Positions 42,701 through 54,667 are shown, counted from the first letter of the stretch. The stretch is DNA of 64,000 nucleotides from Tessaracoccus coleopterorum (GCF_011174705.1 NZ_JAANIJ010000001.1:2666001-2730000); one strand, 5' to 3'. Translations and numbers: made by a program. Notes: a model not told the origin generated them from the sequence alone.

Positions 42701-42828
42701 GCGGCAAGCCTATGGCCTCCCCGTCATGGACGCGCGCCGGGCCTTCCGTGCGTCGTCAGGGTGGCATCACCCTGCCGTGGGGAGCCACCCGCCCAGGGCG
42801 GCCGACCGGAGCCGACGCGGACACGCCG

Positions 42829-42860
42829 AGGGCCCGGAACCTCCATAGGTCCCGGGCCCT
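42829..42860 (-). terminator. cysK terminator
   Basis: AGGGCCCGG / CCGGGCCCT with inner ACCT-CCAT-AGGT closing the loop and one A-C mismatch; lies 12 bp beyond the cysK stop. Confidence 0.8.
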
Positions 42861-42871
42861 GAGGTGCAGGA

Positions 42872-43797
42872 TCAGGCGTCCAGCAGGCCCTCGAAGAGGA
42901 CCGTCGACAGGTAACGCTCGCCGAAGTCCGGCACGATCGCCACGATGGTCTTGCCCGCGTTCTCGGGGCGGGCGGCGATCTCGGCGGCGGCCGACAGCGC
43001 GGCGCCCGATGAGATGCCCACAAGCAGGCCCTCCTCGGTGGCGGCACGGCGGGCGAACTCGAGGGCCTGGTCGATGTTGCGCGGGAGCACCTCGTCGATG
43101 ATGCTGCGGTCGAGGATCTCGGGATGAAGTTCGCGCCGAGGCCCTGGATCTTGTGGGGCCGGGCTGCCCGCCGCTCAGCAGGGGCGACTCCGCGGGCTCG
43201 ACGGCGACGATCCTGACCTCGGGCTTGCGCTCCTTGAGGATCTGGCCGACACCGGAGATGGTGCCGCCCGTGCCGATGCCTGCCACGACGATGTCGATCC
43301 CGCCGTCGGTGTCGTTCCAGATCTCCTCGGCGGTAGTGCGGCGGTGGATGTCCACGTTGGCCTGGTTGGCGAACTGGCGGGCGAGGACGCCGCCGCGCTC
43401 GGCCGCGATCTCGGTGGCCTTCTCGACGGCGCCCGCATGCCCGCCGGGCCGGGGTGAGGACCAGTTCGGCGCCGAATGCCTTCAGCAGGGCGCGCCGCTC
43501 GAGCGACATGGTCTCGGGCATGGTGAGGACGACGTTGTACCCGCGGGCGGCGCCGACCATGGCCAGCGCGATCCCGGTGTTGCCGGAGGTACCCTCCACG
43601 ATGGTGCCGCCCGGCTTCAGCTCTCCGGAGGCCTCAGCGGCATCGACGATGGCGACGCCGAGGCGGTCCTTGACCGAGTTGGCCGGGTTGTAGAACTCGA
43701 GCTTGGCGGCAACGGTTGCGTTGTCACCCGCGATGCGGTTCAGCTTGACAAGGGGAGTGCGGCCGATCAGGGCCGTCACGTCGGGGTAGATGCTCAT
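42872..43797 (-). CDS. cysK: Cysteine synthase A (O-acetylserine sulfhydrylase)
   Basis: PLP enzyme making cysteine from O-acetylserine and sulfide. [40 protein letters not shown] (PLP Lys), [40 protein letters not shown], and [20 protein letters not shown] with [11 protein letters not shown] are all present. About 309 residues. Breaks near 43450, 43165 and 43125. Confidence 0.96.
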
Positions 43798-43909
43798 GAC
43801 TCGGGCAACCCGGCCCCATGGAGGTTTATTCCCGGCCGTAGGAGATTTCTCCGACGGGGCGGTCGCGCGGACCCGCTGCGCACGCATGTGGCCTTTCGCC
43901 CGGAGACAA

Positions 43910-43915
43910 TAGACT
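43910..43915 (+). promoter_or_regulatory. -10 hexamer of a probably leaderless guaA promoter
   Basis: TAGACT ends 7 nt before the guaA ATG at 43923. No ribosome binding site is seen. Confidence 0.5.
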
Positions 43916-43922
43916 CCCTCCC

Positions 43923-45468
<1,546 letters not shown>

Positions 45469-45472
45469 GCTG

Positions 45473-45516
45473 AAGGGGCCGGCCCGCGAGGAGAGATCCT
45501 CGCGGGCCGGCCCCTT
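45473..45516. terminator. Terminator after guaA
   Basis: 20-bp perfect stem: arms 45473-45492 and 45497-45516 (AAGGGGCCGGCCCGCGAGGA and its complement), loop GAGA, then TCGG. It also faces the minus-strand PspC gene. Confidence 0.92.
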
Positions 45517-45600
45517 TCGGCTGTGCCCGTCCGACGACAGGGCTGGTGCCGCGTGTTCAGGAAGGTGTCGGCAAGAGGGCCGGTGTCGGCGACCTGACGG

Positions 45601-45854
45601 TCACCTGCCCGGGTTGTGCTTCCGGTCGTCGTACCAGTCGCGGGCCTTGCCGAGGCCGTCCTCGGCGAGGGTCCTGCTCTCGCCCTCCTTGGGATGATGA
45701 TCCACAGGAGCCCGTAGATCAGGATCCCGCCGCCCGCGAACAGGGCCACCAGCACGAAAACGATGCGCACGATGGTGGGATCGACCTTGAGGTACTCGGC
45801 GATGCCCGCTGCGACGCCACCGATCATGCCGTTACGGCTACGGGTGAGACTCAT
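45601..45854 (-). CDS. PspC-domain membrane protein, short
   Basis: [39 protein letters not shown] and YGLLWIIIP are the PspC domain: an amphipathic start and one to two helices. After one missing C near 45695 it continues [15 protein letters not shown] and ends KHNPGR at 45601. About 85 residues. PspC proteins sense or buffer envelope stress. The ATG overlaps the stop of the next upstream gene. Confidence 0.85.
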
Positions 45855-46057
45855 GAAAGTTCCTTTCGGTTTTTCTTCTTGTTGGTCCGGCCACGGCTGA
45901 GTAGGAGTCCGATCGTGCCCGCCGCGGCCAGGATGAGGGCGAGTATCGGTTGGATGGCGGGTGCGGCGATGTACCGGGAGACCAGCAGCACCGTTGCGAA
46001 GCCGAGGGTCGCGAGGCCCATCGAGACCATCGCGAGGTCGACGGGTGGTCTATTCAT
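45851..46057 (-). CDS. Small membrane protein of the PspC cluster
   Basis: 68 residues, MNRPPVDLAMVSMGLATLGF then AIQPILALILAAAGTIGLLL and a basic end [15 protein letters not shown]: two helices and a cytoplasmic tail. It overlaps its neighbours on both sides (ATGA with the short PspC, 8 bp with the long one). Function unknown; operon position links it to envelope stress. Confidence 0.7.
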   Translation of the reverse strand: MNRPPVDLAMVSMGLATLGFATVLLVSRYIAAPAIQPILALILAAAGTIGLLLSRGRTNKKKNRKELS

Positions 46058-47160
46058 CGGAGCCCTCCACGAGGTTGACGGTGGACGCGAGCGCCGTGAC
46101 GTGGACGGAGACCCCGGGCCAGTCGGCCGCACCGTCACCGATCGTCGAGACGGTGCTGACGGTCCGCGAGACGTCGACGCCGTTCCCGGGGCACCGGGAG
46201 CAGGACGTCGACCGTGGAGGCGATGGCGAGGATCTCCACCTTGTCGATGCCGCTCAGATCGGTGTCACGGAGATCGACGGTGGTCGTCTGGGCGATCACC
46301 CGCACGGAGTGGGTGCCCACCTCAGGAGTGAGGGCGCCAGCAGTGCCGGCAGAGAGCCAGCCGCAGGCGACGAGCGGCACCAGCAGCAGCCCCAGGAACG
46401 ACCGGGGAAGCCTGCGCCGGCGGCCGACGATCGCGAAGACCACGACCGCGAGGCCGAGGGTCGCGCTGCCGATCGCGATGGCGACGAACGGGTCGACCCC
46501 GAGCAGGAGGCCCGGGATCAGGCCGGCGGCGATGGAGCCGAGAGTGATGAACAGCCCCGCCAGCCATCCCGACTTCACCGGTTCGGTCGCGGCCGGCCGG
46601 GCACGGGCAGGGGCCGGGGAGAAGAGGTCGACGACCGGCAGTTTCGGAGCGACCTGGTGGGCCCCGGCGGCTGTCGACATCCGTCGCCGCCAGTCCTCGA
46701 CGAGCGACTCCTCGTCCATGGGTACCGACGGATCGGCGACCTCGGGGCTGCCGAGGAGTTCGCGGTGCCGCGCCAGCCACCACAGCAGCAGGGCGCCCGC
46801 GATCAGCGCGAGCCCCACGGCAGCGACGTGAGCGACCCGACCAGCGCCACGAAGGCGATGGTGGTGCCGATCACGACGCCGAGCCGCGCGCCGTTCGACC
46901 AGGCGCGCATCGTCGGAAGGACCTGATCGATGGGCGCCGTCCGGTCGGGCCGGGCTCAGGGCGGTGCCCCAGGCGTAGAGCGCAACGCCGAGGCCCGAAC
47001 AGAAGGCGAGCACCACGAACGCGACCCGCACCAGGACGACGTCGATGCCGATCCGGGTTGCCGTCGCGCGGCTGAGTCCGGAACCGAATCCGGAGGAATC
47101 GCGACGCCACAGCGAGTCGAGGCTCTGATCGAGCCAGCTGGGTTCCAGGCGTTGCGTCAT
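46050..47160 (-). CDS. PspC-domain membrane protein with C-terminal beta-rich domain
   Basis: About 370 residues. N-terminal PspC-like part: LWRRDSSGFGSGLSRATATR, VVLVRVAFVVLAFCSGLGVA. A helix (LALIAGALLLWWLARH), then a Pro/Ala linker, further helices (SGWLAGLFITLGSIAAGLIP, SATLGLAVVVFAIVG, FLGLLLVPLVACGWLSAGTA) and an extracellular beta-rich end (HSVRVIAQTTTVDLRDTDLS) of the kind found in PspC/LiaF-related proteins. Breaks near 46905, 46815 and 46183. The start 114 bp from the kinase gene faces it divergently, so they probably share control. Confidence 0.8.
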
Positions 47161-47273
47161 GCATCCAGTGTGTCGTGTCGCGGGGCTCCAGGTATCGGGA
47201 GTCTCCCTGAAGGGTCCCTGGTGTCGGCCCCGGGGACTGGTCCGGAGCCGGTGCGCGTGTCAGGCTGGTTGGC

Positions 47274-48510
47274 ATGACCGATCTTCCGGTGCCCCAGAGC
47301 GCGCCCCCGCGCGTGCCCCTGCGCCGCACGCACGACGGCAGGATGATCGCCGGGTGGCCTCCGCGCTCGCCCGGCACCTCGGGATCTCGGTCGGCCTCGT
47401 GCGGATGGCCTTCGTCATCTCCGCGCTGTTCTCCGGGTCGGGGCGATCGCATACGGCGCCCTGTGGGTGCTGGTGCCGCGGGACGTGGGGCTCCCGGTTG
47501 AGGCCCCGGCCTCGAGAGCGCCCGCCGCAAGGGCATGCGCCCTGCGCTCACCTCCCTGGCGCGCCCCGACGACGGGTGCTGGTCTCCGGAGGGCTGCTCG
47601 TGGTCGGGCTCCTCTGGCTGTTCGTGTCCGGGGGACCGTCCCGTCGGGACTCTTCTGGCCCGTCGTGATCGGTGGCGCCGGTGTGATCGTGATCTGGCTG
47701 CAGGTCGATGAGGGGCCGCCGCCGACGCCGCCCGGGGTCGCTGTGGCAGCGGGTCACCCGGGCGGTGGTGCGATGAGCATCGTGCGCCTCGTCGGCGGCC
47801 TCGTGCTCGTCGTCACCGGCATCGCGCTGATCCTCGCCACGCAGATCGGCCTCACGCAGCTGCCGGGGTGCTCGGCGCCTCGGCTGTGCTGATCGCGGGC
47901 CTGCTCGTGGTGGCCGCGCCCTGGCTGTACCAGCAGCGCGCCCGGGTGCGGCGCGCCGACGCCGACCGGCTCCGGGCCGAGGCTCGCGCCGACATGGCCG
48001 CGCACCTTCACGACTCCGTCCTCCAGACCCTCGCCCTCATCCAACGCCAGGCGGACGACCCCGCCACCGTCGCGCAACTCGCCCGCCGGCAGGAGCGCGA
48101 GCTGCGCACGTGGCTGTACGGGGAGACGACGCGGGCCTCGTCGCTGCGTTCGGCGCTGCGCGAGCTGGCCGCGGATGTCGAGGGCCGCTTCGAGGTCGAC
48201 GTGGAGGTGGTCTGCGTCGGCGACGCGCAGGTCGACGACGCGCTGCAGGCCCTCATCCAGGCCACCGGTGAGGCGATCACCAACGCCGCCAAGCACTCGG
48301 GGCCCCCGGGTCGACGTCTACGCGGAGGTTGAGGGCACGCGGGTCGAGGTCTTCGTTCGCGACCGGGGCAAGGGGTTTGACCCTCAAGTGTTCCCCGGGT
48401 CGCATGGGCGTGCGAGAATCGATCTCGGCACGGATGGAGCGACACGGGGGCATGCGTCGATCCGGTCCGGGCCCGGCAATGGCACCGAGGTGAAACTGGA
48501 GATCGGCTGA
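47274..48510 (+). CDS. PspC-type sensor histidine kinase
   Basis: About 415 residues. N-terminal PspC domain: RMIAGVASALARHLGISVGL, VRMAFVISALFSGVGAIAYG, ALWVLVP. Then four or so helices, and a HisKA_3 kinase: DMAAHLHDSVLQTLALIQRQ with the phosphorylated His, RQERELRTWLYG, GEAITNAAKHSG (N box), FVRDRGKGFDP (G1) and GPGNGTEVKLEI (G2). Breaks near 47355, 47442, 47510, 47638, 47730, 47770, 47870 and 48310, 48395 and 48450. This layout resembles the kinase of actinobacterial MacRS-type systems. The response regulator follows, overlapping by one base. Confidence 0.85.
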
Positions 48511-49187
48511 TGAGCGAGCAGGCGCCTGAGGCGACCGCAACCCCCGAGGCGAGCGACCTGCGCGTCGTGATCGTCGACGACCATGCGATGTTCAGGGCGG
48601 GGTCCGCCACGAGATCGGTCAGCTCTGCACCGTGGTCGGCGAAGGGAGGACGTCGCCACCGCCGTCGCCACCATCATCGAGACCGAGCCGGACGTGGTCC
48701 TCCTCGACGTGCATCTCCCCGGCGGCGGCGGCGCGGAGGTGATCAAGCAGGTCCTCCCGGTCAAGCCCGAGGTGAAGTTCCTGGCGTTGTCGGTCTCCGA
48801 TGCGGCGCAGGATGTGATCGGTGTGATCAGGGCCGGTGCCCGCGGGTACGTCACCAAGTCGATCAGCTCGGAGGAGCTGATCGAGGGCATGACCCGCGTC
48901 GCCGGCGGTGACGCCGTCTTCTCCCCGCGGCTGGCGGGTTCGTGCTGGACGCCTTCTCCGGTTCCGTGGACGTGTCATCCATCGATGAGGATCTCGACAA
49001 GCTGAGCGCCCGCGAACGCGAGGTGCTCAAGCTGATCGCCAGGGGCTACTCCTACCGGGAGGTCGCGAAGGAGCTGTTCATCTCCATCAAGACCGTCGAG
49101 ACGCACGTCTCCAGCGTGCTGCGCAAGCTGCAGCTGTCGAACCGGCACCAGTTGACGAAGTGGGCAACGGACCGGCACCTGGTCTGA
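48510..49187 (+). CDS. LuxR/NarL-family response regulator
   Basis: About 226 residues. Receiver: LRVVIVDDHAMFRAGVRHEI, DVVLLDVHLPGGGGAEVIKQ (phospho-Asp near residue 67), ALSVSD and GYVTKSI. LuxR output: LSAREREVLKLIARGYSYRE, VAKELFISIKTVETHVSSVL, RKLQLSNRHQLTKW. Breaks near 48600, 48645 and 48940. Partner of the PspC-type kinase; the divergent PspC genes are the obvious targets. Confidence 0.93.
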
Positions 49188-49266
49188 TCGGGCTCAGCCC
49201 GCAGGTCCGGGCGGGCTCCGCAATCCGGCACACCCGCGTGTCCGCGGGCGGTGCTCCGTCACGTCC

Positions 49267-49294
49267 TTGACAGCCCCCTGCGGTCTCGTACGAT
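49267..49294 (+). promoter_or_regulatory. Strong sigma-70-like promoter
   Basis: TTGACA (49267-49272), 16-bp spacer, TACGAT (49289-49294). One of the few canonical promoters in the window. Confidence 0.8.
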
Positions 49295-49304
49295 CAGGGC
49301 ACCG

Positions 49305-49342
49305 GTGGATCCAACCGCCGATCCACAAGCACGATCGTGCTT
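49305..49342 (+). promoter_or_regulatory. Leader with two adjacent inverted repeats
   Basis: GTGGATC-N8-GATCCAC (49305-49326) is followed directly by the 16-bp palindrome AAGCACGATCGTGCTT (49327-49342). Both lie in the expected 5' leader of the phosphoesterase gene. They could be operators or two stem-loops that set mRNA stability or translation. Confidence 0.6.
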
Positions 49343-49366
49343 CTCTCCCGGGAAGCCAGGGTAAAG

Positions 49367-52300
49367 ATGAGACATCACAGGGCACTCATCGCGGCGCTGG
49401 TCGCCGCCATGTTCATCTCGGGGTTGAGCCCCAGGTCAGCCTCGGCCGCGGCGCCGGACGGGGCGCAGCTGGTCGCACCGGCCGACGGCGCGACCGCACC
49501 CGCCGTCGACATCCCGCTCTCGGTGCGGGCCACCGATCCGGACGGCGGCACCGTGCAGGTGCGGTTCGAGGGTCGCCCGTTCGGGGCGACGGTCCCCACA
49601 CCGGGATCGGGAGACCCGTTCACCCTTGTCGCCCTGCCGGACCTGCAGAACTACACCTACAACAACCGTCAGGGACCATCCGCCAGCAGGCCGAATGGGT
49701 GGTCAGCAGCCGCGGCCAGTTGAACACCGCCATGGTCGTCCAACTGGGTGACCTGGTGAGTGAGGAGGAGAACCACACGCAGTGGGCCACACCTCCACCG
49801 GGCTGAAGGTGCTCGACGACGCCCAGGTGCCCACCACGGTGGTCGCAGGCAACCACGACTTCTACACCGCGACCGGCGCGTTCGCCGAGTACGACCAGTA
49901 CTTCCCGCCGAGCCGGTACGCGTCGGCCACCTGGACGCCGGGCACGGCCCGCTACGGGGCTACCTCGGGCAGAACCTCTTCGGGCCGGACCCGGTCGACC
50001 GCCGCAACATGGACAACTTCGCCCTCTTCTCCGCCGGCGGGCGCGACTTCCTTGTGCTCAACCTGGAGTGGGAGGCGCCGCAGTACGCCCTGGATTGGGC
50101 GACCAAGGTGCTTGCCGCCTACCCCGACCGGATCGCCATCGTGACGACGCACAGCTTCCTGGGGCTCAACGGCCTTCGGCGCACGACGCCGGAGCGACCC
50201 GGCGGCACGGCCGCGAACACGGTGTGGACCGAGTTCATCTCGCAGCAGTGCTCCATCAAGCTCGTGCTCAGCGGCCACTTCCACAACGGCGACGCCGGCG
50301 AGGCCAACCGCTCCGACCTCAACCGGTGCGGACAGCCCGTGCAGCAGGTCCTCACCGACTACCAGGACCGGGCCAACGGTGGGGACGGCTGGCTGCGCTA
50401 CTACACATTCGATCCGGCCGCCAACACCATGACCGCGCACACCTACTCGCCCAAGCTGAACCAGTTCGAGACCGACGCCGACTCCGCGTTCACCGTGCCC
50501 TTCAGCCTGGCGGGCACCCAGCCGGCCCCCTTCACCACCATCGGAGAGGCCTCGGTGACCTCGGGCGACACGGCGCAGCAGACCTGGACCGGGCTCAACC
50601 CCGACACGCTCTACGAGTGGCGCGCGGTCACCAGCGACGGCACCGGCAGCACCGTCTCCAGCACGTGGCGGGTGCGGACACCGCCGAGCACCGAGGTGGT
50701 CGACGACACCTTCGCGCGCAACGTCACCAACGGATGGGAGCCACCGCGGCCGGGCAGGCGTGGCAGTTCACCTCGGGCGCCACCTCCTACTCCGTCGACG
50801 GCAACGTCGGCCGGATCGTCGCGCCGGCGGGCTCCACCCGTGGGGTCCGGCTGGCGGGGGTCACCGTCGCGGATGCCGGCATCGTCACCGACCTCGCCGT
50901 TGCACCCGTGGCAACCGGCTCGGGGACCTACGTCTCCGTGCACGGCCGGATCGTCGGCTCGTCCAGCTACCGGGCGAAGATCCGCTACCTGGCCGGCGGT
51001 GGGGTGAACCTCTCACTCATCCGCTACACGGGCACCGAGGTCTCCCTGGCCTCCACCACCCTGCCCGGCATGACCGTGGGCAGCGGCCAGTACCTCCGGC
51101 TACGGTTCGAGCTCGAGGGCTCCGCCCCCACCCAGCTGAGGGCAAGGCTCTGGCCCGCGGACAGGCCGAGCCCACGGGCTGGACGACCACGGCGACGGAC
51201 ACGACGGCGGCCCTGCAGACCGGGGAGGCCTCGGCATCGACGTCTATCCATCGAGCTCGGCGACCGGCCCGGCCACCACGACCTTCGACCGGTACACCGT
51301 CACGAGGCTGGACGCGACGCCTCCGCCGGCGAACCAGGCTCCGACCGCCGTCATTGCCGATCCGACGGTGGATGGGCGTGCCGTCACCCTCACAGGCAGC
51401 GGTTCCACCGATCCGGACGGCACGATCGCCGGGTACAGCTGGGAGTTCGGTGACGGCCAGTCGGCCACGGGGCGACGGCGAGCCACACCTACGCTGCCGA
51501 CGGCACCTACACCGTCAGGTTGACCGTCACCGACGATGACGGTGACACCGGGACGACCACCCGTCAGGTCACGGTGGCTGCGACGCCTCCGCCGGCGAAC
51601 CAGGCTCCGACCGCCGTCATTGCCGATCCGACGGTGGATGGGCGTGCCGTCACCCTCACAGGCAGCGGTTCCACCGATCCGGACGGCACCATCGCCGGGT
51701 ACAGCTGGGAGTTCGGTGACGGCCAGTCGGCCACGGGGCGACGGCGAGCCACACCTACGCTGCCGACGGCACCTACACCGTCAGGTTGACCGTCACCGAC
51801 GACGACGGTGACACCGGGACGACCACCCGTCAGGTCACCGTGGCTGCGACGCCTCCACCAACCGCCGAGATCGCGGCCGATTCCTTCGGCCGCTCGGTGA
51901 ACAACGGGTGGGGCGCGAGCCAGACCGGCGGCGCCTGGACCCTGCTGGGCAGCGCCAGCCGGTACTCGGTGGCCGACGGCACCGGCAACCTCCTGCTGGC
52001 CACCCCCGGCACCACCGCGGAGTCGGTGCTGCGTTCGGTCGCGGCGCGCGACGTGGACCTGCGGACCACGCTCTCCTGGAGCCGGTCGGCATCGGCGGGC
52101 GCGCTCTACGCCACGCTCGTCGCCCGTCGGCAGACCAACGGCAGCGACTACCGGGTCAAGGTCGTCACGGCGACCTCTGGCGCCATGCAGCTCGTGCTGG
52201 CACGGAAGGTCGGCACCACCGAGACCACCCTGCGGGCGGTGAGCGTCCCCGGCCTCACGATGAGCGCCGATGTGGCGTACCGGGTGGCCTTCCGCGTGGT

Positions 52301-52511
52301 GACGACCGGCGGCGCCACAACGCTGTCGGCGAAGCTGTGGCGGGTCGGCACAACCGAACCGGCGGCCTGGACGACGACGGCGAGCGACTCCACCGCCGCC
52401 CTGCAGAGCGTCGGATCGGTCGGCATCAACACCTACGTGTCCAGCGGTTCGGCCTCCGGCGTGACCGTCCGGGTCGACGACCTGCTCGCGGTCGACCCGG
52501 ACGGGGCCTGA
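49367..52511 (+). CDS. Secreted metallophosphoesterase with PKD and repeated beta-sandwich domains
   Basis: About 1,050 residues. MRHHRALIAALVAAMFISGL and SPRSASAA form a signal peptide. A short Ig-like domain (SVRATDPDGGTVQVRFEGRP) precedes the calcineurin-like enzyme: LVALPDLQNYTYN, VVQLGDLVSEEENH, TVVAGNHDFYTATG, TTHSFLGLNG and LSGHFHNGDAG are the metal ligands. Then an FN3-like part (WTGLNPDTLYEWRAVTSDG), a beta-sandwich (DDTFARNVTNGW), two PKD domains (GSTDPDGTIAGYSWEFGDGQ) and a second sandwich related to the first (ADSFGRSVNNGWGASQTGGA). No anchor seen, so release is likely. Breaks near 49670, 49785, 49960, 50740, 51165, 51225, 51470 and 51737. Substrate unknown. Confidence 0.9.
51314..51845 (+). 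repeat. Tandem 266-bp PKD-coding repeat
   Basis: Copy 1 (51314-51579) and copy 2 (51580-51845) differ at three bases that I can find. Native period is probably 267 bp (89 residues); both copies have lost the same G in the ACGGGG run (near 51472 and 51738). Confidence 0.95.
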
Positions 52512-52546
52512 CGGGCGGGCGTCGGCGGCCGGAACGGAGAACGTGA

Positions 52547-52579
52547 AAGGGCGCCGACCCCGCGGGGGTCGGCGCCCTT
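52547..52579. terminator. Bidirectional terminator
   Basis: Perfect 15-bp stem AAGGGCGCCGACCCC / GGGGTCGGCGCCCTT with loop GCG, between convergent genes. Confidence 0.92.
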
Positions 52580-52590
52580 CCGGGCCGGGG

Positions 52591-52854
52591 TCAGGCCTTG
52601 CGCTTGTTGACCAGCCCGTAGATGAACAACACGAGGAGGGCGCCGACGACGGAGAAGATCAGTCCCTCGAGCGAGAAGACCTTCGTATAGCTGACGCCGA
52701 GGAGCGCGCCTCCGAGGAAGCCGCCCACGAGTGCGCCGACGATGCCTAGCAGCATCGTGGCGACCCAGCCGCCACCCTGTGAGCCGGGCATGATGGCCTT
52801 GGCAATGGCCCCACCGAGGAGGCCGATGACGATGTATCCAATGATCGTTCCCAT
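52591..52854 (-). CDS. GlsB/YeaQ/YmgE-family stress membrane protein
   Basis: Intact, 87 residues: MGTIIGYIVIGLLGGAIAKA, IMPGSQGGGWVATMLLGIVG, ALVGGFLGGALLGV and LIFSVVGALLVLFIYGLVNK. Three helices with the Gly-rich family pattern. Start at 52854 is the conserved one, although the frame is open 11 codons further. General-stress protein; mechanism unknown. Confidence 0.92.
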   Translation of the reverse strand: MGTIIGYIVIGLLGGAIAKAIMPGSQGGGWVATMLLGIVGALVGGFLGGALLGVSYTKVFSLEGLIFSVVGALLVLFIYGLVNKRKA

Positions 52855-52953
52855 GTGTCCACTCTGCCCTGTCATCGGGTCACGCACAATGGTTTCGTCC
52901 CTGAACGACCCCGGCCTCCCTGGTCACGGTGGTCAGGGGATACCCCTAATAGG

Positions 52954-52959
52954 TATCGT
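52954..52959 (+). promoter_or_regulatory. -10 hexamer of a probably leaderless promoter
   Basis: TATCGT ends 6 nt before the ATG at 52966; no ribosome binding site. Confidence 0.42.
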
Positions 52960-52965
52960 GCAGGC

Positions 52966-53307
52966 ATGGAAATCGTGATTCAGGTCCTTGTCCTGCTCCA
53001 CCTCGTCGGGTTCGCGGCCCTCTTCGGCGGCGCCTTCGTCCAGCTGAAGGGGCCCGACCGCGTCATCAACCCGGCGATCCTGCACGGCACCCTCACCCAG
53101 GTCGTTTCCGGCCTGCTGCTGGTCGGCGCCCACGAGATGAGCGACGGTGAGGTCAACAACATGAAGATCGGCGTGAAGACGCTCGTGCTCATCGCGATCC
53201 TCGTGCTCGTGCTGATCAACCGGAAGAAGGGCAACGTGCCTTCCGGCCAGTTCTTCACCATCCTCGGCCTCACGCTGCTGAACGCGGGCATCGCCGTCTT
53301 CTGGTGA
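52966..53307 (+). CDS. Small integral membrane protein of unknown function
   Basis: Intact, 113 residues, four predicted helices: MEIVIQVLVLLHLVGFAALF, ILHGTLTQVVSGLLLVGAHE, LVLIAILVLVLINRKKG and FFTILGLTLLNAGIAVFW. The pattern resembles the conserved actinobacterial membrane proteins of about 110 residues that carry a His in helix 1. No function can be named. A terminator hairpin follows. Confidence 0.75.
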   Translation: MEIVIQVLVLLHLVGFAALFGGAFVQLKGPDRVINPAILHGTLTQVVSGLLLVGAHEMSDGEVNNMKIGVKTLVLIAILVLVLINRKKGNVPSGQFFTILGLTLLNAGIAVFW

Positions 53308-53323
53308 GTCGCACAACCTCGGG

Positions 53324-53353
53324 AGGGCGGCGTCGGGCAACCGCCGCCGCCCT
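53324..53353. terminator. Hairpin between convergent genes
   Basis: AGGGCGGCG / CGCCGCCCT, 9-bp perfect stem with a 12-nt loop, followed by GTTT. Confidence 0.65.
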
Positions 53354-53368
53354 GTTTCCTGCCCGCGG

Positions 53369-54596
53369 TCAGAAGAGGGGGCGCCAGGGGAGAGGAACGC
53401 CTCGGTCGCCTTCGCGACCAGCGAGCGGGCCCGCCAGCGCTCCTCGTCAAGCTCGAAGCAGTTGGAGAGGTCGACCCGGTAGATGTCCTCCATCTGGGCC
53501 GCGAGGCCGGGGTCGGTGATCTCGAGGTTCACCTCGTAGTTGCCCCACAGGCTGAGCCGGTCGAGGTTCGCTGTCCCGATCGTGGCCCAGTGCCCGTCGA
53601 TCGTGCCGGTCTTGGCGTGCACCATGGCGTCCTGGTACAGGAACAGCCGGATCCCTGAGCGAAGCAGCAGGTCGTAGAAGCCGCGCGACAACCAGTCGGC
53701 CACCACGTGGTTGGACCGCTCCGGGACGATGATCCGCACGTCGACGCCCCGCCTGGCTGCGTCGCGGAGGGCGGCCACGAAGTCGTCGTCAGGCAGCAGA
53801 TAGGCGTGGGTGAGCCAGATCCGCTCCTGGGCGCGGTCGATGGCCTCCAGGTACATGTTGCGGATCGGGTACACCTGGATCCGCGGGTGTTGCGGTGCAC
53901 CAGTAGGTGGTTGGCCCAGGTCCGGCTCGGGTTGTCCCCGATCGGGCTGCGGCGCCTGCCGGTGTTCTGGTTCCAGAGGTCGATGAAGGCATTGTCCAAC
54001 TCCGCGGCCTCGGGACCGACGACCCTGGCGTGCGTGTCACGCCAGCCTGTCGCGTACAGGTCACCGATGTTGTATCCGCCGATGAAGCCGACCTGGCCGT
54101 CGACGCAGAGCAGCTTGCGGTGGTCGCGCCCCAGGTCTTCGGTCGCCACGGCACCGGGAAGACCGGGTACTCCATGGCACGCACCCTGGGGAGAGCCCGC
54201 GGTAGAACGACCGGGGCACGACCAGGTTGGCGAAGCCGTCCCACACCGCGTACACCGCGACGCCGCGGTCGGCGGCCCTGTTGAGTGCGTCCAGGAATCG
54301 CTGGCCTATCCGGTCGCCCTTCCAGATGTAGGTCTCGAAGTAGACGTGACGCTCGGCGGCGTCGATCGCCTCCAGCATCGCTTCGTAGAGGTGTTCCCCG
54401 AAGGTGTAGACGGTCACCTCGTCGCGCTCCACCTCGAGCGGGGGTTGCGGGTGATGGGGAAGCGCCGCAGCCTGCGGTGCTTCTTGCGCAGCGACTCGAA
54501 GAGCGTCATGGTGAGCATCGCGAGGATCTGCAGCCCGAGAACACCGGCCGTCACCCGGTTCAGGACCCGACCGGCTTTCGCGAGGGAGGAGCGCAT
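53369..54596 (-). CDS. Phospholipase D-family protein, cardiolipin synthase-like
   Basis: About 411 residues. One N-terminal helix (TAGVLGLQILAMLTMTLFES), then two PLD halves. First HKD motif: DHRKLLCVDGQVGFIGGYNI; second: MVHAKTGTIDGHWATIGTAN with LDRLS. VYFETYIWKGDRIGQRFLDA and LTHAYLLPDDDFVAAL are typical of ClsB-like synthases, which join phosphatidyl groups into cardiolipin. Start at 54596 (MRSSLAKAGRVLNR). Breaks near 54435, 54190, 54155 and 53890. A related PLD activity is the alternative. Confidence 0.88.
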
Positions 54597-54667
54597 GGCC
54601 TCATCGTAGCGACGCCGTCGGCGCGAAGCGGGTTCCGGGGTGGGGACAGGTAGGCTTGGCCCTCGAC

